From Candidatus Woesearchaeota archaeon (GTDB lineage: Archaea; Nanobdellota; Nanobdellia; Woesearchaeales; WJKL01), in assembly GCA_019322455.1 (NCBI GenBank), contig JAHWIT010000043.1, positions 1 through 13,512 on the forward strand: 13,512 nucleotides of DNA, in the 5' to 3' direction. Below are positions 6,200 to 13,135 of the stretch, in pieces. Every line of letters begins with the position of its first letter. Position 1 is the stretch's first letter. A program made the translations under genes and the position numbers. The notes under the pieces were generated by a model that searched no databases, was not told the DNA's origin, and worked only from the letters and a program-made list of their open reading frames with translations.

Positions 6200-8516
6200 T
6201 CTCTTCTCTTTCAGCTTCTAGTAATAAAGCCTTTTCAGTCCTTGCAACAACCTCTCTAATATGATGAACAGCATCAGGATTTGCTGAAATACTATCAATA
6301 CCAACCTTAACTAAAAACTTTGCCATCTCAGGACGAGAACCAGCTTGTCCACAAATTGAAGTTTGAACATTATATTTCTTGCAAGTCTCAATAACCATCT
6401 TCATCTCTCCAAGAACAGCTGCATGCATCTCATCAAACAGCTTAGCAATCCTTTGATTATTCCTGTCAATTCCAAGAGTCAACTGAGTTAAATCATTTGT
6501 TCCAAAGCTAATAAAACAAATTCCTTCTTTACAAATATCTTCTATAACCCAACAAGAAGCAGGAGTTTCAATCATAACACCAAACTGAATATCTTCACAA
6601 GGCTCTAATCCAACCTCTCTCATTATCTTTTTAGCATCTCTTACTTCTCTTGTTCTTATAACAAAAGGCAGCATAACTCCAACATTCTTTAAACCTTCAT
6701 CATGTAACCTCTTAACAGCTTCAAATTCAGCCTTTAAAATCTCAGGCTCATCAAGACCTCTTCTTATAGCATGCCATCCAATCATTGGATCTGTTTCTTT
6801 TGGCTCTTTATCTCCTCCTTCTAAATTTCTATATTCATCTGTCCTCAGATCAGAAGTTCTTACCCAAACAGATTTTCCATGAAATGCCTTTGCAATACCT
6901 CTTATACCATTCATTAATAATTTAATATAGTCTTCTCTTTTTCCTGTTCTTATATATTCTGCAGGATGTATTCCACCTTGAGCAATCATTATCTCTAATC
7001 TAACAAGACCAACACCATCAGCATTTGTTTCAGCAGCTGCCTTTTCAGCAAAATTAGGCAAATCCATAATAACCTTTATTTGTGTAGCTGTTATTATCTT
7101 AGCAGGTGCTGCTGGTGCAGCAGCTTCAACTTTTGGTTTAACCTCTTCTAATTTTCCAGCATAAACAGTTCCGTGAGTTGCATGAACAGTTATAACATCA
7201 CCATCCTTCAAAACTTCAGTGCCTTTTCCAGTTCCAACAATACAAGGAATTCCCATTTCTCTGCTTACAATAGCTGCATGACAAGTCATTCCTCCTTCAT
7301 CTGTAACTATAGCACTAGCTTTCTGCATAGCAGGAACCATATCAGGAGTAGTCATAGTTGTAACCATAACATCTCCTTTCTGTATTTTGTCTAATTCAGA
7401 AATATCATGAATTATCTTTACAGGACCAGAAGCAACACCAGGACTAGCTGTTTCTCCTTTAACCAAAACATCAGCTTCAACCTCTTTAACACCTTCAACC
7501 TTTTTCTTTTCTCCAGCCTTTGGTTTAAATGTTGTAACAGCTCTTGACTGCACAATTAAAACCTCTTGCCCTTCAATAGCCCACTCTATATCTTGTGGTT
7601 TTCCATAATGTTTTTCAATCTTCTTAGCTAATCTTGCTAATTCCCTTATCTCTAAATCATTACAAACTTGTTGAGATTCTTCTTTTTTAGATAATTTCTT
7701 TTTAACAGTTTTTCCAGTTTTAGGATCCTTAATTATCTTTATCTTCTGTTCCTTAACCTCTATCTTCTTAATCTTCAAACTTTCCTTATCAACAATATAT
7801 AAATCAGGATTTACAGCTCCACTAACAACAGCTTCTCCTAAACCAAAAGCACTTTCAATCATTATTTCAGTATCATCATTTGTAGCAGGATTTATACTAA
7901 ACATAACCCCTGATTTATCAGAATTAACCATCATCTGCACAACAACTGCAATAAATACCTTTTCAGTTGGGAAATTATTCTTTTCTCTATAATAAATAGC
8001 TCTTGCAGTAAATAATGAAGCCCAGCAATCCCTTACAGCATTAACAACCTCTTCTTTTCCCTTAATATTCAAAAAAGTAGCTTGCTGCCCTGCAAATGAA
8101 GCCTCTGGCAAATCCTCTGCAGTTGCACTACTTCTACATGCAACAAACTCATCTTTTCCTTCCATAATCTCATGAGCTTCACTTTTTCTATGAGCTCCAA
8201 TCATACCATAATTATCCTTAATCTCTTCTTGAATCTCTTCAGGTATTGAAGTAGATTTAATTAATTCCTGAATCTTTTTTGCAGTTTCCTGTAATTTCGC
8301 AGTATCCTCTATATCCAATCCTTTTATTATATCAAGAATTTTATCCTTTATCTTAGTTTTTTCAATAAATTCTTTATAAGTTTGAGCAGTAACAACAAAC
8401 CCAGGTGGAATAGGCAATCCAGCTTTTGTCATCTCTCCTAAATTTGCTCCTTTACCTCCAACTATTTCTACATCTTCCTTAGAAATATCCTTAAACCATC
8501 TGATTCTTTCTGACAT
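6180..8516 (-). CDS. ppsA: Phosphoenolpyruvate synthase
   Basis: A 778-residue protein that converts pyruvate, ATP and water to PEP, AMP and phosphate, the entry to gluconeogenesis (some archaeal enzymes also run in the glycolytic direction). Three domains are seen in order: an ATP-grasp-like N-terminal domain (VGGKGANLGEM at 19-29, CRSSATAEDLPEASFAGQQ at 127-145, IEWAIEGQ at 310-317); the phosphohistidine domain GGMTCHAAIVSREMGIP (408-424, His413); an Ala/Pro-rich hinge (460-473); and the PEP-binding TIM barrel with VRTSDLRTDEYRNLEGG, GVMIETPAS, ISFGTNDLTQLTLGIDR and TSICGQAGS (catalytic Cys722). Length is close to the usual ~800. One oddity: the expected NPMxGWRG stretch reads DPMIGWHA (577-584), with His582 where Arg is usual. 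GAGGTG at 8522-8527 gives the start. It overlaps the TrmG10-like gene by 20 bases at the 3' end. Confidence 0.95.
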   Translation of the reverse strand: MSERIRWFKDISKEDVEIVGGKGANLGEMTKAGLPIPPGFVVTAQTYKEFIEKTKIKDKILDIIKGLDIEDTAKLQETAKKIQELIKSTSIPEEIQEEIKDNYGMIGAHRKSEAHEIMEGKDEFVACRSSATAEDLPEASFAGQQATFLNIKGKEEVVNAVRDCWASLFTARAIYYREKNNFPTEKVFIAVVVQMMVNSDKSGVMFSINPATNDDTEIMIESAFGLGEAVVSGAVNPDLYIVDKESLKIKKIEVKEQKIKIIKDPKTGKTVKKKLSKKEESQQVCNDLEIRELARLAKKIEKHYGKPQDIEWAIEGQEVLIVQSRAVTTFKPKAGEKKKVEGVKEVEADVLVKGETASPGVASGPVKIIHDISELDKIQKGDVMVTTMTTPDMVPAMQKASAIVTDEGGMTCHAAIVSREMGIPCIVGTGKGTEVLKDGDVITVHATHGTVYAGKLEEVKPKVEAAAPAAPAKIITATQIKVIMDLPNFAEKAAAETNADGVGLVRLEIMIAQGGIHPAEYIRTGKREDYIKLLMNGIRGIAKAFHGKSVWVRTSDLRTDEYRNLEGGDKEPKETDPMIGWHAIRRGLDEPEILKAEFEAVKRLHDEGLKNVGVMLPFVIRTREVRDAKKIMREVGLEPCEDIQFGVMIETPASCWVIEDICKEGICFISFGTNDLTQLTLGIDRNNQRIAKLFDEMHAAVLGEMKMVIETCKKYNVQTSICGQAGSRPEMAKFLVKVGIDSISANPDAVHHIREVVARTEKALLLEAEREEIKEREE

Positions 8517-8552
8517 ATAAACACCTCTTTATTATTTCATCTATTTATGATA

Positions 8553-8570
8553 ATTTATATAAATTTTTCC
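8553..8570 (-). promoter_or_regulatory. BRE/TATA promoter of ppsA
   Basis: On the minus strand GGAAAAA leads into TTTATATAAATT, with the TATA about 44 bases before the ppsA ATG. Transcription should start about 17-20 bases upstream of the ATG and include the GAGGTG ribosome site. Confidence 0.55.
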
Positions 8571-8596
8571 ATATATGTTTATTTTTCTCTAATTAA

Positions 8597-8613
8597 GGGG
8601 AAAAGTTTATATA
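8597..8613 (+). promoter_or_regulatory. BRE/TATA promoter of the Ig-repeat surface protein gene
   Basis: GGGGAAAAG (BRE-like) followed by TTTATATA lies about 48 bases before the ATG at 8657. It closely matches the ppsA promoter on the other strand (GGAAAA plus one base plus TTTATATA). GAGGTG at 8641-8646 is the ribosome site. Confidence 0.6.
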
Positions 8614-8656
8614 CATATAATTTGATTATCCAATAATAAAGAGGTGTATTTTAAAA

Positions 8657-10789
8657 ATGAAAAAAAAGGTGTTGATTCTACTTTTAATATTAGCTAGTAT
8701 TCTAACCATACAAACAGTTAGCGCAGATATAACAACATCACTTAATACACCTGGAAATAACACATGGGATGTGGATGGAACAGTAACATTTAATTGCACT
8801 GTTCAGATTAATGAGTCTAATGAATCCATAACAAATCTTTCTTTATGGGGAAATTGGAATTTAAGCACCTGGGCATTAATAACAACAAATACAACTGCTA
8901 TTACAAATGCAACAGGATATATATTTACCACAAATCTTCAAAATGGAACATGGCTTTGGAATTGTGAAGGTTATACTAATAACAGTGAGAGCGCATTTGC
9001 TTCAGCTAATTATACTATAAATGTAGATTCTGTTAATCCAGTTGTAAATGCCTTAAATAATTATGGAGATGATACGTGGACAACAAGCACTAACATTACA
9101 TTTGGATTTAATACAACAGATAATAATCCAGATACATGTGTCTTATATCATAATGCATCCGGAACCTTTGTTGCAAATGTAACAGCTTCTTATACAAATA
9201 ATACAGATATTGACTTTACTGCAATAACTTTTTCATCAGATGGTCATTATCTATGGAATGTTCTATGTAATGATAGTGCAGGAAATACTGATTGGTTTAC
9301 TAATAATTATACACTAAAGATAGATAGCACAAACCCAACAATAAGTTTAGATGCTCCTGGAGATAATACATGGGACAGTGATGGTTCTGTAATATTCCAA
9401 TACACCCCAACAGATACAAATATAGATTCATGTATATTATATACAAACTCAACAGGATCTTGGGTAGCTAATATAACAAATTCCTCTTTAAACTCAGGAA
9501 ATCAAGTAAACAACACTTTATCCTTATCAGATGGAACATATATATGGAATGTACAATGTAATGACAGTGCAGGCAATGCAGTATTTAATGGAACTAATTA
9601 TACAATAAATGTAGATACTAGTGCTATAACTGTAAATTCTCTAAATAACTATGATGATGATACGTGGACAACATCAAGAACAGTTATATTTGGCTTTAAT
9701 GTAACAGACAATAATCTAGATACTTGTGTCCTTTACCATAACGCATCTGGATGGGCTGCTAATGTAACAAATAGTTCAGTAACTTCAAATGAAGATACTA
9801 ATTTTACTTCAATAACCTTTTCATCAGATGGAACATATCTTTGGAATGTGTTATGTAATGATTCAGCAGGAAATACTGATTGGTTTACTAGTAATTACAC
9901 ATTAAAGGTAGATTCAGGTGCTCCTGTAATAAGCAGTATAACAAACTCTTCAATAACCTCTTCAGGAGCTACTATAACATGGATAACTAATGAAGCAGCT
10001 AATTCTAGTGTTGCTTATGGAACAAATAGCAGCAACCTTAACAGCTCATCAGGTGATGCTACTACTACAACAAGTCACAGTATAAGTTTAACTTCTTTAA
10101 GTGCAAGCACTGCTTATTATTACAATGTAACTAGTTGTGATGCATCTGGAAATTGCAATACAAGTGGCCCAAATAATTTTACAACCTCAGCAGCCACAAC
10201 TACAACAACCACAACAACCGGTAGTAGTAGAACAACAACTGGAACAATAGTTACAAAAACAACAATTGGAACAACTCCAAAAACAGTAACATTAAAGATG
10301 ACTGATAAAGCTTTATTCACAGTAGATAATGAGATACATACTGCACAAATTAACAGAATATATCAAGATCATGTAACTATAACAGTTAGGTCATTAGGTC
10401 CTATCAATGTAGATTTATATTACGGCAAGACAGCAAAAGTAGATATAAACGATGATGGCATATTTGATATAACTATAACTTTAGAAGAGATATTCACATC
10501 CTCAGCAAAGATAACTTTCCAATTAATAAAAGAAGAAGTTCCAGAATCAATATTAAAAGCTGAAGACGAAGAGAAAAAACCAATTGCAACAATAGAAGAA
10601 AGAGAACCAGAACCAATCGCAGAAGAACCAGAAGAAAAAGTAACTACTGCAAAAACAGAGCCAACTACAGCGCCAGAAATCTCTACATTTGGAAAAATAT
10701 TGAATGTACTAGTAGTCATAATTGTACTTGCAGCAATCTTTGGAGTAATATATTTTATATTTAGAAAAAAATCTGTGTTTAAAAAATAA
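8657..10789 (+). CDS. Secreted, membrane-anchored surface protein with Ig-like repeats and a fibronectin III domain
   Basis: A 710-residue cell-surface protein. A signal peptide (1-23, cut likely after VSA) is followed by four Ig-like repeats (about 24-126, 127-224, 225-321, 322-420). Each has a Cys pair (C47/C103, C161/C204, C259/C301, C357/C400) and, in repeats 2-4, the signature CNDSAGN. A fibronectin-III-like domain (421-511) comes next, then a Thr-rich linker (512-545). A beta domain with a calcium-site-like DINDDGIFD (596-604) follows, then an acidic Glu/Pro stalk (627-673), one membrane helix (681-702) and a short basic tail. More than 30 N-x-S/T sites suggest heavy N-glycosylation. 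It may take part in the cell envelope or adhesion to a host or partner cell; that role is inferred from architecture only. Confidence 0.85.
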   Translation: MKKKVLILLLILASILTIQTVSADITTSLNTPGNNTWDVDGTVTFNCTVQINESNESITNLSLWGNWNLSTWALITTNTTAITNATGYIFTTNLQNGTWLWNCEGYTNNSESAFASANYTINVDSVNPVVNALNNYGDDTWTTSTNITFGFNTTDNNPDTCVLYHNASGTFVANVTASYTNNTDIDFTAITFSSDGHYLWNVLCNDSAGNTDWFTNNYTLKIDSTNPTISLDAPGDNTWDSDGSVIFQYTPTDTNIDSCILYTNSTGSWVANITNSSLNSGNQVNNTLSLSDGTYIWNVQCNDSAGNAVFNGTNYTINVDTSAITVNSLNNYDDDTWTTSRTVIFGFNVTDNNLDTCVLYHNASGWAANVTNSSVTSNEDTNFTSITFSSDGTYLWNVLCNDSAGNTDWFTSNYTLKVDSGAPVISSITNSSITSSGATITWITNEAANSSVAYGTNSSNLNSSSGDATTTTSHSISLTSLSASTAYYYNVTSCDASGNCNTSGPNNFTTSAATTTTTTTTGSSRTTTGTIVTKTTIGTTPKTVTLKMTDKALFTVDNEIHTAQINRIYQDHVTITVRSLGPINVDLYYGKTAKVDINDDGIFDITITLEEIFTSSAKITFQLIKEEVPESILKAEDEEKKPIATIEEREPEPIAEEPEEKVTTAKTEPTTAPEISTFGKILNVLVVIIVLAAIFGVIYFIFRKKSVFKK
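8726..9916 (+). repeat. A-B-A-B array of four Ig-like repeats
   Basis: Repeats 2 (9035-9328) and 4 (9620-9916) are most alike (DDTWTTS, FGFN, DNN, DTCVLYHNASG, GNTDWFT). Repeats 1 (8726-9034) and 3 (9329-9619) share the PGxNTWDxDG start. This indicates duplication of a two-repeat unit. The likeness is visible in the DNA too: GATGATACGTGGACAACA recurs in repeats 2 and 4. Confidence 0.75.
10190..10291 (+). repeat. Thr-codon low-complexity tract in the surface protein
   Basis: A string of ACA/ACT/ACC codons encodes the Thr-rich linker (TTTTTTTTGSSRTTTG). It is simple-sequence DNA and probably an O-glycosylated spacer. It also produces a spurious Val-rich reading frame on the other strand. Confidence 0.6.
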
Positions 10790-10790
10790 A

Positions 10791-10819
10791 TTTTTTCTTC
10801 TATCTTATAATCTTTTTTT
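10791..10819 (+). terminator. Oligo-T terminator after the Ig-repeat surface protein
   Basis: Two T-runs (six T at 10791-10796 and seven T at 10813-10819) follow the stop codon directly, with no hairpin, as expected for archaeal T-run termination. Confidence 0.45.
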
Positions 10820-10972
10820 ATTCTAAGTAATCTCAACAATTTTTTCCATACTTTATATTCCGTGCATATTTATATACATATTAATATATATTATACAGAC
10901 AAAATGTTTACATATATTGAAAAAGTAAAATTACATATATTTATTCAAATTTGAAAATCCAAAAGAACAAAG
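10820..10972 (+). promoter_or_regulatory. AT-rich promoter region of the TSP1-repeat surface protein
   Basis: This is most of the largest gap in the window (183 bases). It holds several TATA-like blocks: ATTTATATA near 10868, TAATATATATTA near 10882, and ACATATATTTA at 10933-10943. The last is about 35 bases before the ATG and is the best candidate. TTACATATATT occurs twice as a direct repeat (10908-10918 and 10931-10941). No Shine-Dalgarno sequence precedes the ATG. No RNA gene or convincing ORF was seen. Confidence 0.35.
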
Positions 10973-12460
10973 ATGAAACATAGTAAACTAGAATTCTTAT
11001 TTATAACAATCTTCTTATTATTAACAAAGATTGTAAATGCAGATATCAATGTCAACATTGTTGCTCCAACTTCAGGATGGTATAATACTTATGGAATTAT
11101 ATTAAGTGCTACAACAAATGATTACGCAGATGTCACATTTAGCACAGATTCATATGCAATTATTACAACACTATACAATAATAATATTCAAGGAAGTTTA
11201 ATATTAAATAGCACCTATCTTAATGAAGGAAGCAATATAATCTATGTTTATGCAGAAAATGCATCAAATCCAATTGATTTAGATATAGCAGGCGTTGCTG
11301 ACATAAACATTGATGTTAGCGCCCCAACCTGGGATTCAAATCCAATAAATCATACAATTGAGTATGGTTCAGCATTTTCATACGATGTTAATGCCTCAGA
11401 CTTGCAGTCAGTAACTTATTCAGTTAATGATACAGCAAACTTTGCAGTAGATGCAAATGGTCTTATAACAAATACTGCAGTAATTGCATTAGGAACCCAT
11501 CATTTACAGATAAATGCAACAGATCCTTTTAACCATACTAATAGCACAACAATAACAATTACTGTACAAGATACTACTCCACCAGTTTGGGTTCAAACTC
11601 CAGCAAACCAAACACTAGCTTACAGAGAAAATCTTAATTATAATATAGCTGCCTCTGACTTAGCTGGAATAAGTATATACTTTATTAATGATACTTCTAA
11701 TTTTACAATTGATTCTACAACAGGAGTATTAACTAATCCAAACTTCTTATCACCTGGAATCTATTCCTTAAACATATCTGTCAATGACACCTCAAATAAT
11801 ATTTTATCTCAAATAATTACAATAACAGTTAATACATGTGTTGAATCCTGGTCTTGTAGTTCATGGACTAACTGTTTAGCAGGAACTCAAACAAGAACAT
11901 GCACTGATTTGAATGAATGTGGCACTGAATCTAACAAACCATCAGAAATCCAAAGCTGTTCTTCTGGAGGTGGTGGTGGTGGCAATGGAAAAGATTGTAT
12001 TCCTGAATGGGAATGTGGAAAATGGGGAGAATGTATTAACCAAACTCAAACAAGAATATGTACTGATTTAAATAACTGCAATAATAATACAGAAATGCCT
12101 CCAACAGAAAAAAAATGTAAATGCAAAGAAGATTGGTTATGTGATCCTTGGAGTGAATGCAATGAATCAGGACAGCAAGAAAGAACATGCATAGATCTTA
12201 ATAATTGTGGAACAACAGATAAAATACCTAAACTAATTAAAAAATGCAAATATAAAGATAAATCAAAAAAAGGAGCATCAAAAACAGAAGGTGGACTATT
12301 AGGAGTAACAGGATCATTCATAGAAATTAACAAATTAATTAAAGAAAAAAGGCCAATTACAATAGCAGCTGTTTTTTTTATGATTCTATTAGGAACAATG
12401 ATTCTTAAAAAATATAATATATTTAATAATAAACCAAAAAAGAAAAAAAGACAAATCTAA
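10973..12460 (+). CDS. Secreted, membrane-anchored surface protein with cadherin-like and thrombospondin-1-like repeats
   Basis: A 495-residue protein. A signal peptide (1-23, cut likely after VNA) and an N-terminal beta domain (24-115) come first. Two cadherin/He_PIG-like Ig domains follow (about 117-199 and 203-287; PTWDSNPINHTIEYGSAFSY and PVWVQTPANQTLAYRENLNY are the matching starts). Three six-cysteine repeats (289-329, 342-382, 384-425) resemble thrombospondin type 1 modules (W-x-C-x-x-W-x-x-C, QTRTCTDLNECG). A Gly-rich hinge (GGGGGG, 332-337) separates the first and second. A Lys-rich stretch, one membrane helix (about 461-478) and a very basic tail end the protein. Many N-x-S/T sites are present. 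It is probably an envelope or adhesion protein; the ligand is unknown. It lies downstream of, and in the same direction as, the other surface protein, but has its own promoter. Confidence 0.82.
   Translation: MKHSKLEFLFITIFLLLTKIVNADINVNIVAPTSGWYNTYGIILSATTNDYADVTFSTDSYAIITTLYNNNIQGSLILNSTYLNEGSNIIYVYAENASNPIDLDIAGVADINIDVSAPTWDSNPINHTIEYGSAFSYDVNASDLQSVTYSVNDTANFAVDANGLITNTAVIALGTHHLQINATDPFNHTNSTTITITVQDTTPPVWVQTPANQTLAYRENLNYNIAASDLAGISIYFINDTSNFTIDSTTGVLTNPNFLSPGIYSLNISVNDTSNNILSQIITITVNTCVESWSCSSWTNCLAGTQTRTCTDLNECGTESNKPSEIQSCSSGGGGGGNGKDCIPEWECGKWGECINQTQTRICTDLNNCNNNTEMPPTEKKCKCKEDWLCDPWSECNESGQQERTCIDLNNCGTTDKIPKLIKKCKYKDKSKKGASKTEGGLLGVTGSFIEINKLIKEKRPITIAAVFFMILLGTMILKKYNIFNNKPKKKKRQI
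11837..12247 (+). repeat. Three thrombospondin-1-like six-cysteine repeats
   Basis: Units at 11837-11959, 11996-12118 and 12122-12247. Cys-to-Cys steps are 6, 6, 9, 6 and 13 residues in the first two and 6, 6, 10, 6 and 13 in the third. Each carries W-x-C-x-x-W-x-x-C, then a Q-x-R or Q-x-E-R stretch, then C-x-DLN-x-C. The eighteen cysteines should form nine disulfides outside the cell. Confidence 0.8.
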
Positions 12461-12744
12461 AACTTTACTTTATCCCCAATTTTATAATTATTCTCTTCAA
12501 CTAATTCAACAACATACCTTGCTTTATTCTTTGAAGTATAAAAACTAAAAGGCCTAAAATTCCTCTTAATCTCAACAATTCTTTTATCTTTATCCAAAAA
12601 CAAAACATCAATTGGAAAAAATACAAAAAACATATGCAAACTAATTCGTTTTTCTTTATCAAAAATAAACACTAAATTCTTTTTTCTAGAAAACATTAAT
12701 CCTCTTGCTTTGCTCCACATATCTTTGCATATCTTATAATCCAT
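12457..12744 (-). CDS. DUF192 family protein (COG1430)
   Basis: A 95-residue protein. RGLMFSRKKNLVFIFDKEK, LHMFFVFFPIDVLFLDKD and ARYVVELVEENNYKIGDKV are the three conserved blocks of DUF192, a small beta-rich family with no firmly assigned biochemical role. Many homologues are secreted or lipid-anchored; here no signal peptide is present and the protein begins directly at the domain. It overlaps the end of the surface-protein gene by four bases and is divergent from the TOPRIM gene across only 34 bases. The start at 12744 is supported by a TATA box 26 bases upstream (leaderless). Confidence 0.82.
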   Translation of the reverse strand: MDYKICKDMWSKARGLMFSRKKNLVFIFDKEKRISLHMFFVFFPIDVLFLDKDKRIVEIKRNFRPFSFYTSKNKARYVVELVEENNYKIGDKVKF

Positions 12745-12748
12745 AAAT

Positions 12749-12758
12749 ATTTATATTT
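12749..12758 (+). promoter_or_regulatory. TATA box of the TOPRIM gene
   Basis: TATTTATATT is centred about 26 bases before the ATG at 12779 (leaderless). It begins five bases from the first codon of the divergent DUF192 gene. Confidence 0.45.
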
Positions 12759-12765
12759 ACATTCC

Positions 12766-12775
12766 AATATATAAA
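12766..12775 (-). promoter_or_regulatory. TATA box of the DUF192 gene
   Basis: On the minus strand this reads TTTATATATT, centred about 26 bases before the ATG at 12744 (leaderless). It ends three bases before the TOPRIM gene's first codon, so the two promoters interlock. Confidence 0.45.
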
Positions 12776-12778
12776 ATT

Positions 12779-13135
12779 ATGCAAACAAAAAAAGAATTTG
12801 AAGAATTCATTAAAAAATTTAGAAAAACTTCAAAAGAAAAAATAGTTTTAGTAGAAGGAATAAAAGATAAAAAAGCATTAGAATCTTTAGGAATTAAAAA
12901 CATCATAACATTAAAAAAACCATTATATAAAATAATTGAAGATATAATAGAAACAAAAAAAGAATGTATTATTCTAACAGACTTAGATAAAAAAGGAAAA
13001 CAACTTTATTCAAAATTATCTTCAAAACTAAAACAATTTGGAGTTAAAATTGATAACAGATTTAGAGAATTTTTATTTAAAACAAAACTAAGACAAATAG
13101 AAGGAATTAATAGATATCTAGAAACTATTCAATAA
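12779..13135 (+). CDS. Small TOPRIM-domain protein
   Basis: A 118-residue protein made almost entirely of a TOPRIM fold. VLVEGIKDKKAL carries the catalytic Glu (E26 in VEG), and IILTDLDKKG carries the D-x-D metal pair (D68, D70). This fold occurs in primases, topoisomerases, OLD nucleases and RNase M5. Its small size and the VEGxxDxxAL arrangement match the short stand-alone archaeal proteins of the UPF0292 type and RNase M5-like proteins, whose substrate is not known. It is probably a metal-dependent nucleic-acid enzyme or binding protein. The start is fixed by the TATA spacing. The last 11 bases overlap the convergent MEMO-family gene. Confidence 0.78.
   Translation: MQTKKEFEEFIKKFRKTSKEKIVLVEGIKDKKALESLGIKNIITLKKPLYKIIEDIIETKKECIILTDLDKKGKQLYSKLSSKLKQFGVKIDNRFREFLFKTKLRQIEGINRYLETIQ

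Larger units (their letters stand above)
8521..8647. repeat. 16-base perfect inverted repeat formed by the two divergent leader/SD segments
   Basis: Bases 8632-8647 read AATAATAAAGAGGTGT, and bases 8521-8536 are its exact reverse complement. Each arm is the 5' leader with the GAGGTG ribosome site of one of the two divergent genes (ppsA on minus, surface protein on plus). The arms are 95 bases apart. Confidence 0.85.

Noticed and set aside
7173..7394. 73-residue plus-strand frame inside ppsA
   Set aside because: Composition is that of antisense to the phosphohistidine domain; it has no promoter, no ribosome site and no recognisable motif.
10120..10839. Minus-strand frames under the surface protein (Val-rich 66 residues and Ser-rich 139 residues)
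   Set aside because: They are mirrors of the Thr-rich and Glu/Pro-rich coding tracts of the secreted protein, which has full domain support.
10904..10954. 16-residue ORF (MFTYIEKVKLHIF...) upstream of the TSP1-repeat gene, a possible leader peptide
   Set aside because: A TATA-like block lies about 32 bases before it, but there is no ribosome site, the region is so AT-rich that such a frame is expected by chance, and nothing about the peptide is recognisable.
12046..12333. 95-residue minus-strand frame within the cysteine-rich repeats
   Set aside because: It is antisense to a clearly coding repeat array with no motif of its own.
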